The notes below the pieces were generated by a model that saw only the letters and a list, made by a program, of their open reading frames with translations, was not told where the DNA came from and made no database searches. A stretch of DNA of 64,000 nucleotides from assembly GCA_036924085.1 (NCBI GenBank), contig JAVGWX010000005.1, positions 78,404,047 to 78,468,046 on the forward strand, written 5' to 3'. The position numbers were made by a program, and so were the translations under genes. Shown here in pieces: positions 47,301 through 55,001 of this stretch; position 1 is the stretch's first letter, and every line of letters begins with the position of its first letter. This DNA comes from Ariolimax columbianus. Taxonomy: Eukaryota; Mollusca; Gastropoda; Stylommatophora; Arionidae.

Positions 47301-49091
47301 GACGAAATATGTGACACATAGAACTTTATTTGAAATTTATTAAGATAAAGACTGGTTCCAGGCATTGAACTTAATTTTCTGAAATTCTGCATTTGCTTCA
47401 AATTCGTTGTCTTTTGTTTATTAGATGTATTTCAGTTGATAAGTCCATCCAATGTTGGTATGGGGCAAGCTATCCCATCTTGTAGAATTGATTGATTATT
47501 GATCCAGTAGCCTGTGGACCCCTACCCTTTAACCCAATGCTATTTAGTGGTATCTGCAAGTGCTTGTGAGCTGTTGTTCATTATCATACAAAATATAACG
47601 GTTTCAGAATGTAACCCCATCCTCCAGAAACTATAATCCACAATGAAAAGTACAAATATTACATCTACACTATTATGACTATTTGATATAAAATAAGCAA
47701 CGACGTTTGAACTTGTAATGTATTACCTCTGTTGATTCCCAACTTTGAAGTTGTTTTTATTAGTTTATGGGGATGGCGTGGGCTAGTGGTTAAGTGGTAT
47801 GGTTCATAATCTGAAGGTGCTGGGTTCGATCCCCATCACAGCACCGGCCGTTACCCCGGGGAAGCAAACCCTTAGAAAATGCAGGCGGGAGCAGACCCTT
47901 ACATAAAATGTATGCTGAAGTCGGATGCACTGGGCCGACAGGGGCAAAATAAAAACCACAGTGTAACGCACACCACCTTGGGAATACGAAAAATAAGGCG
48001 AACGCAAAAAAAAAAAATTGTTTTATATATTATTAGTAGAGTGTATAGTGAATTGTGTTCCTCGATTGCTATATAATTAGCAATAATTATTAATAGTATT
48101 GGCATTGTCGTGATTGCGGCTTGCTTGAGACTGAAATATCTTTATAAGTTTATTCTTTATTTTACTTTCTATCAATCAGTACTAATCTATCACTGCCATG
48201 GGCCATATCTTGATATCTAAGCTGACTACTACTTACTAGTAGTAGTTACTAGTAGTAGTTGTAGGTACTTTAGTGGAATTTTCAAATTGACTCTACAGCA
48301 TTTTAAATACAACTGTTAGAAAGCCCCAGAAAAATGCAATCCAATGATATATCAACCAAGTCTCTATGTCGACTGCCACGAAAGTTATGATTTTTTATAT
48401 ATTTAATTTAGCTTAAAAGTCCGCAAAGGGTTTATAGAGAAACATTAAAAATAAGGTCTATGAAAACTTGAATCCGAAAAGCAGAGTGGAGTGGATAATA
48501 TGCCGATTATCTCAGCTATTCATGACAGAACACCTGTAAAACCATACATTTTTATATTCGGGAGAACAATATACAACCGATGGCGGTAATTGCATGACTT
48601 TTCAAAAAGGCAGGAACTAATTAATATTCAAAATGGCGACCTCATTTGCATAATTCGCAACTAAAATAATGTTGCATTATTTTGTTTCTTCATGTTACAC
48701 CACATGTGATATATCGTTTTTACCGTCTTTTTGAGAGGAGCACTAATACATTCATTGTATGCTGTTATTTCAATCAAATGCTTGTAGAATAAGTATACAG
48801 AACAAATTATTACACAAATTTAACACACACACACCCCACCCCCCAAGTTTTAAGAAGATTTTGGAATATTGGAATATACATTGTTAGAAATGAAAAGAAT
48901 ATTAGAAATATACTTACAGAAGGTCCATGGAATATACTTACATGTTACAGTTGGATATTCAAATGTGGCATCGTCAAAAACAAAATAGTAAGGAACTGTG
49001 TCACCTGCATGTCGTAATCCTTTTTCTGAATGAGTTACCGGCATGTCGTAATCTTTTTCCGAATGAGTAACTAGCATGTTGTAATCCTTGT
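32093..49091 (-). CDS. Macro-domain protein gene, seven 3' exons (5' end not found)
   Basis: The exons are 49091-48942, 46617-46532, 45637-45527, 44449-44330, 41308-41090, 36335-36194 and 32385-32093. All have GT-AG borders and compatible phases (1,0,0,0,0,1), giving about 370 residues. The order is: a repeated KDYxMxVTHSE segment; a beta strand CPVRVELRFSDIVSIQ; VSSIHRTKDMSLGPLARHIL; VEVLSPGKLTNFNELMFVCL; then IAFPALGIGQNYPPEKVAMY. These are in the order of a macro (ADP-ribose-binding) domain, closest in style to PARP9/PARP14 macro domains. The VNAAN-type loop is VSSIH, so canonical binding residues are altered. The Ser/Lys-rich linker and C-terminus (SLSFKMGYLNFNVRPQ to WNTINR) are unrecognised. 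Upstream exons are missing, and fusion with the gene at 49.7-51.9 kb cannot be excluded. Confidence 0.85.
32625..32680. repeat. 28-bp direct repeat in macro gene intron
   Basis: CATAGATCTAGGACATTCTT occurs twice in close succession, with TTTTC spacers. Confidence 0.85.
33008..34940. repeat. 41-bp satellite array with higher-order structure, in macro gene intron
   Basis: About 47 tandem copies of a 41-bp unit. Key parts are GTTGGGTACTGAACATACTA and GTGACAAGGAAGGTTGTGAT. Variants (GGT/GTT, TATATG/TATGTG, TCTGTG, and an AAAACACAATT form) recur in a fixed order. A block of six units (246 bp) repeats exactly at 33849 and 34095, and the same block appears at 33397. The minus strand shows open frames with a 41-residue period. 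These come from the repeat (3 x 41 bases) and are not genes. Confidence 0.97.
35040..35216 (-). repeat. Degenerate SINE S1 (head part)
   Basis: The minus strand retains S1-like segments, including the GTCAGTGAACC and CTGCATCAGGG region and the end near AAAAATGCTATGCTGAAA. Identity is low but colinear with the long form of S1. Confidence 0.5.
35217..35332. repeat. 27-bp tandem repeat, four units
   Basis: GCTGTTAGCTCATTCACCGT recurs about four times with GCTGGCT or GCTGGAT joints. On the plus strand it reads as a 9-residue repeat (AAVSSFTVL). It immediately follows the S1 relic. Confidence 0.9.
35333..35790. other. Macro gene intron, nothing further recognised
   Basis: No other repeat or exon was found between the 27-bp repeat and the R5 element. 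Confidence 0.4.
35791..36040 (+). repeat. Repeat family R5 (SINE-like), with 9-bp flanking repeat
   Basis: A 250-bp unit flanked by TTTATTAAG at 35782-35790 and 36041-36049. It contains CTAACGCAGCGGAGTAATAA, GCTAAGCAGGAAAT and a near-perfect hairpin CAGGGGCATCTGCCCCTG near its 3' end. An inverted relative lies at 41415-41606 in another intron of the same gene. Orientation is arbitrary, and a weak tRNA-like head is possible but not established. Confidence 0.75.
36194..36335 (-). CDS. Macro gene exon: end of macro domain and acidic Ser/Thr linker
   Basis: The acceptor is TTTCTTTCAG and the donor CATG|GTAAAG. It encodes MFLLMCVKGTTDLKVDTQ, the last strand of the macro fold, and then a polar linker (SDLVSGLSFKSDSVGSGKPI). 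Confidence 0.8.
36956..37213 (-). repeat. tRNA-derived SINE S2, full length, with target-site duplication
   Basis: The minus strand starts GGGGACGGCGTGGCCTAGTG with A-box TGGCCTAGTGG and B-box GGTTCGATCCC. It then has GGGGAAGCAAACCCTTAGAA, the core TGCTGAAGTCGGATG and the 3' end AAGGCGAACGCAAAAA. Flanked by a 13-bp direct repeat, CCACTCTACAGAA, at 36943-36955 and 37214-37226. Confidence 0.95.
37430..37870 (+). mobile_element. LINE-C copy 2, 5'-truncated, with perfect 14-bp target-site duplication
   Basis: It begins inside the RNase H region (EGARLPQTDTSMTYEESKRL) and keeps an open frame to the ORF2 stop at 37848, including CPCGTGKMTAEHLLQNC. The tail is GCGTACGAAGAAGAAGAAAG. Flanked by AATCATGGCCACCT at 37416-37429 and 37871-37884. 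The perfect duplication and open frame indicate a recent insertion. Confidence 0.95.
38480..40640 (+). mobile_element. LINE-B copy 3, long and degraded, in macro gene intron
   Basis: Endonuclease relics (RWKFISEHIILLHLKEEDKI near 38670; APNEG near 38755) are followed by WMDFGESIEKNARENQKLL near 39540 and LKFIKDKQGHLLTNPRETMD near 39640. A large deletion removes most RT blocks. Sequence then resumes with VFADDVTLITKSEAH-type text near 39870 and the C-terminus (YLRKVVKNNKR near 40300). It ends GGAGTGACTAAGTAAATTG. Antisense to the host gene. Confidence 0.75.
38760..38778. repeat. Poly-G tract inside LINE-B copy 3
   Basis: About 16 consecutive G. A similar but longer G-rich run lies in LINE-B copy 2 at 20931-20957. 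Both are slippage-prone and could form G-quadruplexes. Confidence 0.9.
41090..41308 (-). CDS. Macro gene exon: core of macro domain
   Basis: The acceptor is TCCTTTTAG and the donor AAG|GTAAAA. It has 73 codons in phase 0 at both ends. It encodes ILQQSILECLELAAVKNYKS and IAFPALGIGQNYPPEKVAMY. The AFPALGxG strand-loop followed by PPEKVA is the strongest macro-domain signature in the gene. Confidence 0.88.
41415..41606 (-). repeat. Repeat family R5, inverted relative of 35791-36040
   Basis: The minus strand shares AGAGCAGCATAG, GGGTCTACTTT, CTAACGCAGCAGAGTAATAA and the hairpin CAGGGGCATCTGCCCCTG with the copy 5.6 kb away, but lacks a 50-bp stretch present there. Confidence 0.75.
41607..42750. 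other. Macro gene intron, nothing recognised
   Basis: No exon or repeat family could be supported in this stretch. Confidence 0.4.
42755..43385 (-). mobile_element. LINE-I 3' fragment with C-terminal C2H2 zinc finger
   Basis: The minus strand from 43385 reads SVSLDDEVASRIEKACESWT, then HTGCLRRIFHI. The open frame 43191-42754 follows, with ALLEKARLGWAGHLVRMSDE, PKKHLYGEQREG and KKRFKDDLKDSLKS. It ends in a C2H2 finger: CPLCSRCVRARIGLFSHMRT, then H. This C-terminal arrangement is common in one widespread LINE group. The frame over the last 146 codons is open. Confidence 0.85.
43241..43535. repeat. Inverted repeat (fold-back) within LINE-I
   Basis: Two arms of about 90 bp, 43241-43330 and 43448-43535, are near-perfect reverse complements (AAGGCTTGCGAAAGCTGGAC begins the plus arm). 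They are separated by about 115 bp. Both arms encode ACESWTVYSGHARRLNYFHT, on opposite strands. Confidence 0.93.
43771..44000 (-). mobile_element. LINE-B 3' end with (AAGT)n tail
   Basis: The minus strand corresponds to the last about 210 bp of LINE-B and ends GAGCGACTAAGTAAGTAAG near 43790. It is 5'-truncated and shows the tail type of this family. Confidence 0.85.
44330..44449 (-). CDS. Macro gene exon: central strands
   Basis: The acceptor is AATATTCACAG and the donor GAG|GTAAAT. It encodes 40 residues, KQPEKDFKIGQVEVLSPGKL through SYEPGNEE, equivalent to the V-V-T-xGG-L strand region of macro domains. Confidence 0.82.
44772..44890. repeat. About 43-bp tandem repeat, three units
   Basis: The units share CAGGTGCCATCTCCACAT and GAAGGTCGGCTGA. 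The same unit in the opposite orientation forms a short array at 62930-63075. Confidence 0.85.
44930..45070 (-). repeat. tRNA-derived SINE S4 fragment
   Basis: The minus strand has a tRNA-like head (GGGGTTGCTATAGCTGAAAG) followed by CAAGTGTCACCTCGTCTCAA, as in other S4 copies. Confidence 0.5.
45527..45637 (-). CDS. Macro gene exon: ADP-ribose loop region
   Basis: The acceptor is GCTTTTTCAG and the donor ACG|GTCAGA. It encodes ANVCVSSIHRTKDMSLGPLA then RHILRYGGKTIQDEIYT. It aligns with VNAAN-xxL-GG-A-AIxxAGG-xLQxE of macro domains, but the Asn residues of the first loop are replaced. Confidence 0.84.
46532..46617 (-). CDS. Macro gene exon: first strand of macro domain
   Basis: The acceptor is CATGTTTCAG and the donor CAG|GTGAGC. 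It enters in phase 1 and leaves in phase 0. It encodes LNTVLINILINMCPVRVELR FSDIVSIQ, the strand and GDIT-like turn at the start of a macro fold. Confidence 0.8.
46640..46930. repeat. Minisatellite in macro gene intron
   Basis: Six or more imperfect units contain GACTGGTCATGGGTAACGTA and GCCAGTAGTAGTAGA, some with an extra GAGATATGAATATCAACT. It lies just upstream of the exon at 46617. Confidence 0.9.
46931..47768. other. Macro gene intron, nothing recognised
   Basis: No exon or repeat family could be supported here. Confidence 0.4.
47769..48017 (+). repeat. tRNA-derived SINE S2, full length
   Basis: It starts GGGGATGGCGTGGGCTAGTG with an A-box relic and B-box GGTTCGATCCC. The core ATGCTGAAGTCGGATGCACT follows, and the 3' end is AAGGCGAACGC plus about 12 A. 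The flanking direct repeat is imperfect (TTGTTTT-AT type), so it may be older than the other S2 copies. Confidence 0.9.
48942..49091 (-). CDS. Macro gene exon upstream of the macro domain, with internal repeats
   Basis: The acceptor is CATTCTTTCAG and the donor CAT|GTAAGT. It leaves in phase 1, which matches the next exon. It encodes KDYNMLVTHSE and KDYDMPVTHSEK repeats and ends YYFVFDDATFEYPTVT. The repeat extends upstream into the acceptor region, so the exon start could also lie slightly further 5'. Confidence 0.6.
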
Positions 49092-49678
49092 CTGAAAGAA
49101 TGAGTAACTGGCATGTTGTAATCTGGACACAACTGATAAATTTAACATAGAAAATATTATCACACAAATTTAACAGGAGGCATGTATGATATGCAGTTAA
49201 ATTCATTAATGGATGTAGTTTACAAACAAGTGTGTCACAGATAAAAAAACATTTGGATTAACAGTCGTTATTTGGTAAGTCTGATATGTTAATTGTTGTG
49301 TAGTTTTGTTTTTGCATGTTTTTGACTATTTGATAAAAAGTGATATGTTTATATTTTCCACGTAATATGATAAATATAAAACAGCGACAGAAAATGCACG
49401 TCCTCAAAGAGCTAACCAAAAAAAGTTTTAAAATTGCTATGTAACACACAAATAGAATATACTTACAGAAGGTTCCTGGAACATACTTGCAAATTAATTA
49501 AAGTTGATTATTCGTACTTGATGTACCAAGAGAGCGAAATCAGCTAAGATTACATCACCATCATCTGGAGGAAGTTCATCTATTGTCAAATAATTTGGAA
49601 AATTGTATCTATAAAAACAGTTGTTATAAATAAGAATCTATCTACAGTTTTTCAGAGGAACAAATTTAATTTAAGAAA

Positions 49679-49887
49679 TCATGCAAATGTGAGGTCTCCT
49701 TTGGCAAAGTCAACAAGGAACTGCGCCACTGTCATGTTGAAATCATCCTCTGCTAAATGACGTGGACCTGTACAGGTCAAGCAGACAATGCTCTGGCCTC
49801 GTTTTTTCCTGTTCTTGATCGACTTGACTTTTTCTTGATACACAACATCTGTGCCTTTATCATGCCATACATGTTGGAGTTCACTTC
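49679..49887 (-). CDS. Coiled-coil protein, terminal exon
   Basis: The acceptor is TTCTTCTATTATAG. It encodes SELQHVWHDKGTDVVYQEKV to FAKGDLTFA and TGA. It enters in phase 1. No donor follows the last codons, so this is probably the 3' end of the gene. Confidence 0.6.
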
Positions 49888-51910
49888 CTATAATAGAAGA
49901 AAAATTGTTAATGAATAACTGTAACTTATTTTTCACAGTTGTGTCCAACTTTTTAAACATATGTAAATGTTCCGCAGAACTTCAAAAGCCTGATCTTTCT
50001 TTTCAAGCTCCTTCTGGGTGCTCTCATGTCTCAACTCATAATTTCGCATCTTCTCGTTCATCACTTTGCTTTTCTTCTTCAACATCGCTAAAGAATTCTT
50101 CACCTTTGTGAAATCACTGCTTCTCACAGTAGCAATATTGTACTTGGCTTTCCAAGTCTTTATGCTATTTACCTTCCTCCGGATTGTTTGACCACCTTTG
50201 GAGCAAAACTTGCCAGTTCTTGTGCATGGTGTCTTTTCTGATCAAACAAACGCCTGCGCAATGTAACAATAGTCTCTCTCAAATTATTGAGTGTGCGCTG
50301 CTTGGAAACACAGTTATGACAATCATTACGAAGTTTCTTTGGGGATGGGAGTCCAGCTGTTGCAACTGAAACAGTTGGCACCTCAGTAGGTGAGGAAATC
50401 TCTTGTGGCTGCAACAAAACAGTATTAGACAATTCTTTTAAAAAAACAGGAAAGGGCTGCTGACAAAGCAGTACGAGCGAGTCCAAATATGTACTCAAGC
50501 GACATTGCTTCTGCTTAAATTCTTTCTGGAAGGCCCTCAGATCATTGCCAAGCTTTATCTCATCTACATACTTATCCTGTTCTGCAGATGTAATCGGAAC
50601 AAAAGTCTTAACTTTCCGCATCAAAACAGTGATTGAGGGAGCTCTTGTCCACACTAGGAGCTGTGCAATGTATCCCTTTTTAAATGGATACACTGGTCCA
50701 AAGCATGCCAAATATGCTTTCAGGTCACCAACACACTTCTGGCTTGGTATGGTCACTATGGATGATGGTAGTTCAGCCATTGCAGCTGAAATAGATGGCA
50801 CTTCGGTAGGTGCGGAAATCTGCATGTGCTGCAACAAAACAGTATTAGATACATCTTTAAAATGTACAGGAAAGGGCTGCTGAAAAAGCAGTATAAGTGA
50901 GTCCCAGTGTGTACTCAAATGGGATTTCTTCAGCTTCAGTTCTCTCTGCAAGGCCCGCAGAGCCGTGCTCAGCTTCATCTCATCCACACACTTATCCTGG
51001 TCTATAAATGTGGTCGGAATAAGAGTTTTGACTTTCCGTATCAGAGCAATCTTTGAGGGATCTCTTGTTTCCTCCATCAGCCGCGCAATGTATCCTTTCA
51101 TGAGTGGATACACTGGATCAAAGCACGCCAAATGTGCTTTCAGATCAGCAACACACTTCTTGGTTGCCATGGATGAGGAGTAACAATTTCTGAAAATAAA
51201 GTTAATTTACAATAACAATAAAATGGTAAAGTGACTAGCTTGAATTTCAAATTCCACAATTCCAATTAAACGAGCAGCCCTCAAATTTACAAAACATTCA
51301 GATCAGTGGATGTAGAAGTGTACAAAATATCATTGGTGCACTGTAAACCTTCACTGCAGTAGGTGCAACCATACAAACTTACCTATAGAATGAACATTAA
51401 ATGATAAGATTAAGAAGTCTGATACTGATGATCTGATGAGTAAAAATTGTATGCCAGTTTTTAACTAAATATTATATAAGTTTGAGCAATGTGTATCAAA
51501 TGTAATTGCAGAACATGATTGAAGTGATAAAGATCGATCAAATAACTTAACCATGACCATGTTTCAAATTAGTGAAGTACCTATGTCTAAAACTGATTAA
51601 TTGTAATCAGGACGGACTGGTCAAGGAGGAAAAACAATGGCGGAAATTCGGGAAATTGTAACCCTGGACCAGCATGATAAAGTGACTGGCTTGAATTTCA
51701 AATTCTACAAGTAAAATTAAACGGGCTTCCCCCCAAATTTACAAAACATACAGATAAGTGGATGAAGAAGTTTAAAAATACCATTAGTGTACTCAATACC
51801 TGGGCCTAGTAGCTAATTTATAGTAATGAAAACTTACCTTTTACAATTGCTTGAAATTCCGATGAAAGCGCAAATTTTCAATCAAATTTTTTCTTTTTAT
51901 ACTTGGGTCA
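49679..51910 (-). CDS. Unrecognised coiled-coil protein with internal duplication (four exons, first noncoding)
   Basis: The proposed exons are about 51910-51838 (5' UTR), 51189-50173 (ATG at 51170), 50122 to about 49950, and 49887-49679. The product is about 460 aa. Residues 4-140 and 145-280 are two copies of a module (KCVxDLKAxLACFxPVYP, RKVKTxxPxT, QQPFPV, NTVLLQ). Next comes a basic coiled coil with CHNCVSKQRTLNNLRETIVT and SLAMLKKKSKVMNEK. The C-terminus LQHVWHDKGTDVVYQEKV to FAKGDLTFA resembles a small beta-barrel repeat. The UTR donor (AAG|GTAAGT) and acceptor (TTTTCAG) are strong. The 50-bp gap at 50172-50123 is very short for an intron and could instead be a frameshift. The donor near 49950 is weak, so the 3' structure is uncertain. 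No function is proposed. Confidence 0.6.
50173..51189 (-). CDS. Coiled-coil protein, main coding exon with tandem module
   Basis: An open frame of 333 codons from the ATG at 51170 carries two tandem modules of about 135 residues and the start of a coiled coil. Module copies differ at many positions but keep colinear Cys, Tyr and Phe residues, so the duplication is old and retained. Long maintained reading frames argue that it is or recently was a functional gene. Confidence 0.75.
51224..51800. repeat. Duplicated segment in the 5' intron of the coiled-coil gene
   Basis: About 51224-51370 and 51675-51800 are direct copies sharing GTGACTRGCTTGAATTTCAA, CAAATTTACAAAACAT and GTGGATGWAGAAGT, separated by about 300 bp of unrelated sequence. 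Confidence 0.8.
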
Positions 51911-51935
51911 GTTTGTCTCCTGTGCATACAATGGC

Positions 51936-51943
51936 TTTATATA
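51936..51943 (-). promoter_or_regulatory. Candidate TATA box of the coiled-coil gene
   Basis: The minus strand reads TATATAAA about 100 bp upstream of a strong splice donor (AAAAG|GTAAGT at 51838). That is about the spacing expected for a TATA box, start site near 51910 and a short noncoding first exon. Confidence 0.5.
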
Positions 51944-52139
51944 CTCTCAAAAATCACGGGTTTTTCGTTTGGACCAACATTCTTAACACCTGTCTCAGGG
52001 TTGGCGGGCTATCGGGAACACTCTCGCGACGCCATAATTCACGGACTATCCCGATTCTAAAAAATCAATATCCGGTCAGCGCTAAAGTACCTACTACTAG
52101 TAGTTAGTAGTTACTACTCTACTGATATCAGATGTGTGT

Positions 52140-52740
52140 CAACTATTAATATTATCTATCTAATTAAACTCCTTTTTTTGTTGTTGTAGATCTATCAGTA
52201 TTAATTTACTAATTACTAAAAGTACTTAAGTAGTACTAGTTATTTAAACTTTAAGTAAACTAGTAATCTGTGTTTTAGTTTATTATTTATTTCTAACTAA
52301 CTAAAACTTAACCAGTTAACTAATAACTAGTAATTAGTATACTATAGTAGTACTAGTAGTAATTTAGATTTGATTTACTTATATTACTTATACTAAATCA
52401 CAAAACCAAATGTATTAAACATTAACATTCCTACCTGCAGATATTCAAATTTACGTTTGTCCAACTTGAAAATGTTCGCGAGTAATGTTTATGTTATTTA
52501 CTTCACTAATAATATATCAAGGTGTAGTTGTTACAAGTTACCGGGAAATCTACTATGACGCGGCTCAACATTCTATTTTTAACTCCAAGACATGTAAACG
52601 ATTCCGATTATGAACTCGATTGCTGCATGGTTTCCTTTATAAATCATAAATGTTAATGTTGCCCGATACGAGACACTGTCGTGTGTGGTGAAGGACTGCC
52701 GTTTCATTGTACTGAGTATCGTATAAGTTTGTGTGACCAG
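52140..52740. other. AT-rich DNA upstream of the coiled-coil gene
   Basis: Rich in TAGTA/TACTA microsatellite-like words (52085-52125 and 52200-52370). No gene recognised. Confidence 0.5.
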
Positions 52741-52744
52741 TGAA

Positions 52745-53385
52745 TTGGTGGTTGAGCGATTGTTGGGTTGATGGTTGAATGGATGCGGAAAAAATGGTTG
52801 AGTTGGTGGTTGAATGGATGTTTGAATTTGTGGTTGAATTGATGGTTGATTATATGGTTGAATTGACGGATGATTATATGGTTGAATGTATGGTTGAATT
52901 GACGGATGATTATATGGTTGAATGTGTGGTTGGGCGATTGTTGGGTTGGTGGTTAAATGGATGCAGAATAAATGGTTGCATTGGTGGTTGAATGAAGTGA
53001 ATGTTTGAATTTGTGGTTGAATGTATAGTAGAATTGATGGTTGAATGTATGGTTGAATGACGGATGATTATATGGTTGAATGTGTGGTTGAATTGATGGT
53101 TGATTATATGGTTGAATGTATGATTGAATTGATGGTTGATTAATTGGTTGGGTTAATGGTTGAATTGATAGTTGATTATATGGTTGAATGTGTGGTTGAA
53201 TTGGTTGCTTATTATATGGTTGAATGTATGATTGAATTGATAGTTGAATGTATGGTTGAATGGATGGGTTGAATTTGTGATTGAATGTATGTCTGAATTG
53301 TTGGTTGAGTGGATTGTTTAATGCATGGTTGAATGTATATCTGAATTTGTCGTTATATGGAAAGGTTGAATTGGTAATTGAAAGT
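52745..53385. repeat. Degenerate 12-bp minisatellite (TGGTTGAATNNA type)
   Basis: About 50 imperfect units of 12 bp built on ATGGTTGAATGT and ATGGTTGATTAT. Open frames on the plus strand (VEL, DYM, VEC repeats) are by-products of the repeat. Confidence 0.95.
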
Positions 53386-53390
53386 CTTCG

Positions 53391-53560
53391 GCAGCAGACA
53401 TTTTTTTTAGTATCGGGTTAGCCTTCCCTCTTTGATCCCTTCTCCTTAGCCAGTCTGCTCTGTTGCAGCCTGTTATACAGGATCACCGCGTGGAGGTGTA
53501 GAAGGGTCTTGGCAGCTCTGGTTCGCTGGCCCTGACGCTAGCAGTCAGCATGTCTAGATC
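53391..53560 (-). repeat. SINE S1 fragment (long-form head and middle)
   Basis: The minus strand carries TGCTGACTGCTAGCGTCAGG, GGTGATCCTG, AAGGAGAAGGGATC and GATACTAAAAAAAATG, then stops at GTCTGCTGCCGAAG. The 3' body and tail are absent. Confidence 0.8.
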
Positions 53561-53695
53561 CCCAACTATAAAAACAATTTCTCGATCACCGGGATCATTA
53601 ATGGTAAGCCAGTGTGCACTTATTTGTTGATGGCGTGTTTTGATTTCAAAACATAAATTATCTTAAATTAAGTAAACTTAATTAGTCACCTGCAT

Positions 53696-53956
53696 AATTT
53701 TTTTTTTGGTAGTTTTTTTTGCGTTTGCCTTATTTCTCTAATCCCCAAAACGGTGTGCGTTGCACTGTTGTTTTTATTGTCGCCTGTCGGTCCATTGCAT
53801 CCGACTTCAGCATGCATTTTATGTAAGGGTCTGCTTCCTCCTGCATTTTCTAAGGGTTTGCTTCCCCGGGGTAACGGACGGTGCTGTGATGGGGATCGAA
53901 CCCAGCACCTTCGGGTTGTGAGCCGTACCACTTAACCACTAGGCCACGCCGTCCCC
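53696..53956 (-). repeat. tRNA-derived SINE S2, full length, with target-site duplication
   Basis: The minus strand begins GGGGACGGCGTGGCCTAGTG and has an intact B-box GGTTCGATCCC. It ends AAGGCAAACGCAAAAAAAAC. Flanked by an 11-bp direct repeat, GTCACCTGCAT, at 53685-53695 and 53957-53967. Confidence 0.95.
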
Positions 53957-54089
53957 GTCACCTGCATTTGAAACCTATGTGTGGCTCTCGGCTTCATTAA
54001 AATCCTTTTAAGTGGCCCACGGTAAGAAAAAAAAAAGATTGAACAGCAATCCCCTGAACTGTATTTTCTTTTTAGTATTCAACGTTTAG

Positions 54090-54250
54090 CTGCTGAAAAC
54101 GGATGTGTCGGACTGAAAGGTGCAGATATCGCAGTCAAGCTGTAAACTTGCGATACAATGCATCCCGTTCTTCGGACTACATCCAGTCACTTGCAAGCAC
54201 TGTTCAGGGCTTGGTAACAGGAGATTGAGAACGGACGCGGAATAAGAAGC
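54090..54250 (+). repeat. SINE S1, short form
   Basis: It begins CTGCTGAAAACGGATGTGTC and runs through the S1 body to GAGAACGGACGCGGAATAAG. It lies immediately beside LINE-C copy 3. Confidence 0.85.
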
Positions 54251-54270
54251 TCTGTCTAGTTCTATCATCC

Positions 54271-55001
54271 TTCTTCTTCTTCTTCTTCTTCTGCGTACAC
54301 AGTCAGACAGTAACCATTATTTTTTCGAAAAAAGCGGCGGTCATCCTGAGGCTCTCGCCACTGCCATAGAGCTTGTCTTGCAGTTCCACTGGTAATGGCC
54401 ACATCTGCTCTCTCTGATCCTCGTATGTCGGGCAGTTCTGCAGCAGATGTTCAGTGGTCATTTTACCAGTACCGCACGGGCATTCGTCGGTACACCCTAT
54501 CTTCAATTTGTTGAATAGGTGGTACCTCAGTCTGTTGTGGCCAGTGCGAAGTCTGAAGACAACGACCTGCTCTCTTCGGTTCAACTGGTAATAGGCATCG
54601 TTTTTGGTGTAACCAGTATGTTCGGTTTCCCATTTGGTCATGTATCTGGCTTTGATAAGCCGTTTTGACTCTTCGTACGTCATACTGGTATCTGTTTGTG
54701 GTAGTCTTGCACCTTCTTTTGCCAGTCTGTTTGCCTTGGATGTTGCAGTGTGACGGAACCCACTGTACCACTACCCTTTTTGGTGCGGACTGCTGGCACA
54801 GTTTGCAGAGTGCTGCTCGTAAGTCATTAAGCTCAGTGTTTTTCTGGCTTTTTAGCGCTGTGACTACGGCGAGAGCATCTGTCAGCAGGACTATATGGCT
54901 CTCATTTTCACTGTGTGTCACCATTTCTTCCACTGCCGCCCTCAGTGCCTCTGCCTCCGCTCTGAAATTGCTTGTGTACTTACCAGTAGCGAATGACAGT
55001 G
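54271..55001 (-). mobile_element. LINE-C copy 3, 5'-truncated, with 12-bp target-site duplication
   Basis: The minus strand starts within the RNase H (LSFATGKYTSNFRAEAEALR) and ends with GTGTACGCAGAAGAAGAAG plus further GAA units. Flanked by GTTCTATCATCC at 54259-54270 and 55002-55013. A 10-bp deletion near 54735 removes the last catalytic Asp region (NEEAD) and shifts frame. The remaining ORF2 end (54683-54303) is open. Confidence 0.95.

Noticed and set aside
49493..49608. Possible exon (YNFPNYLTIDELPPDDGDVI) of the macro or coiled-coil gene
   Set aside because: The acceptor is good, but the only open frame ends in TAA and no donor joins convincingly in phase to 49091. Kept only as a duplication finding.
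36956..53956. tRNA genes at the heads of S2 and S3 elements
   Set aside because: A- and B-boxes are present, but each is fused to a SINE body. The elements are flanked by target-site duplications and recur, so they are SINE promoters rather than tRNA genes.
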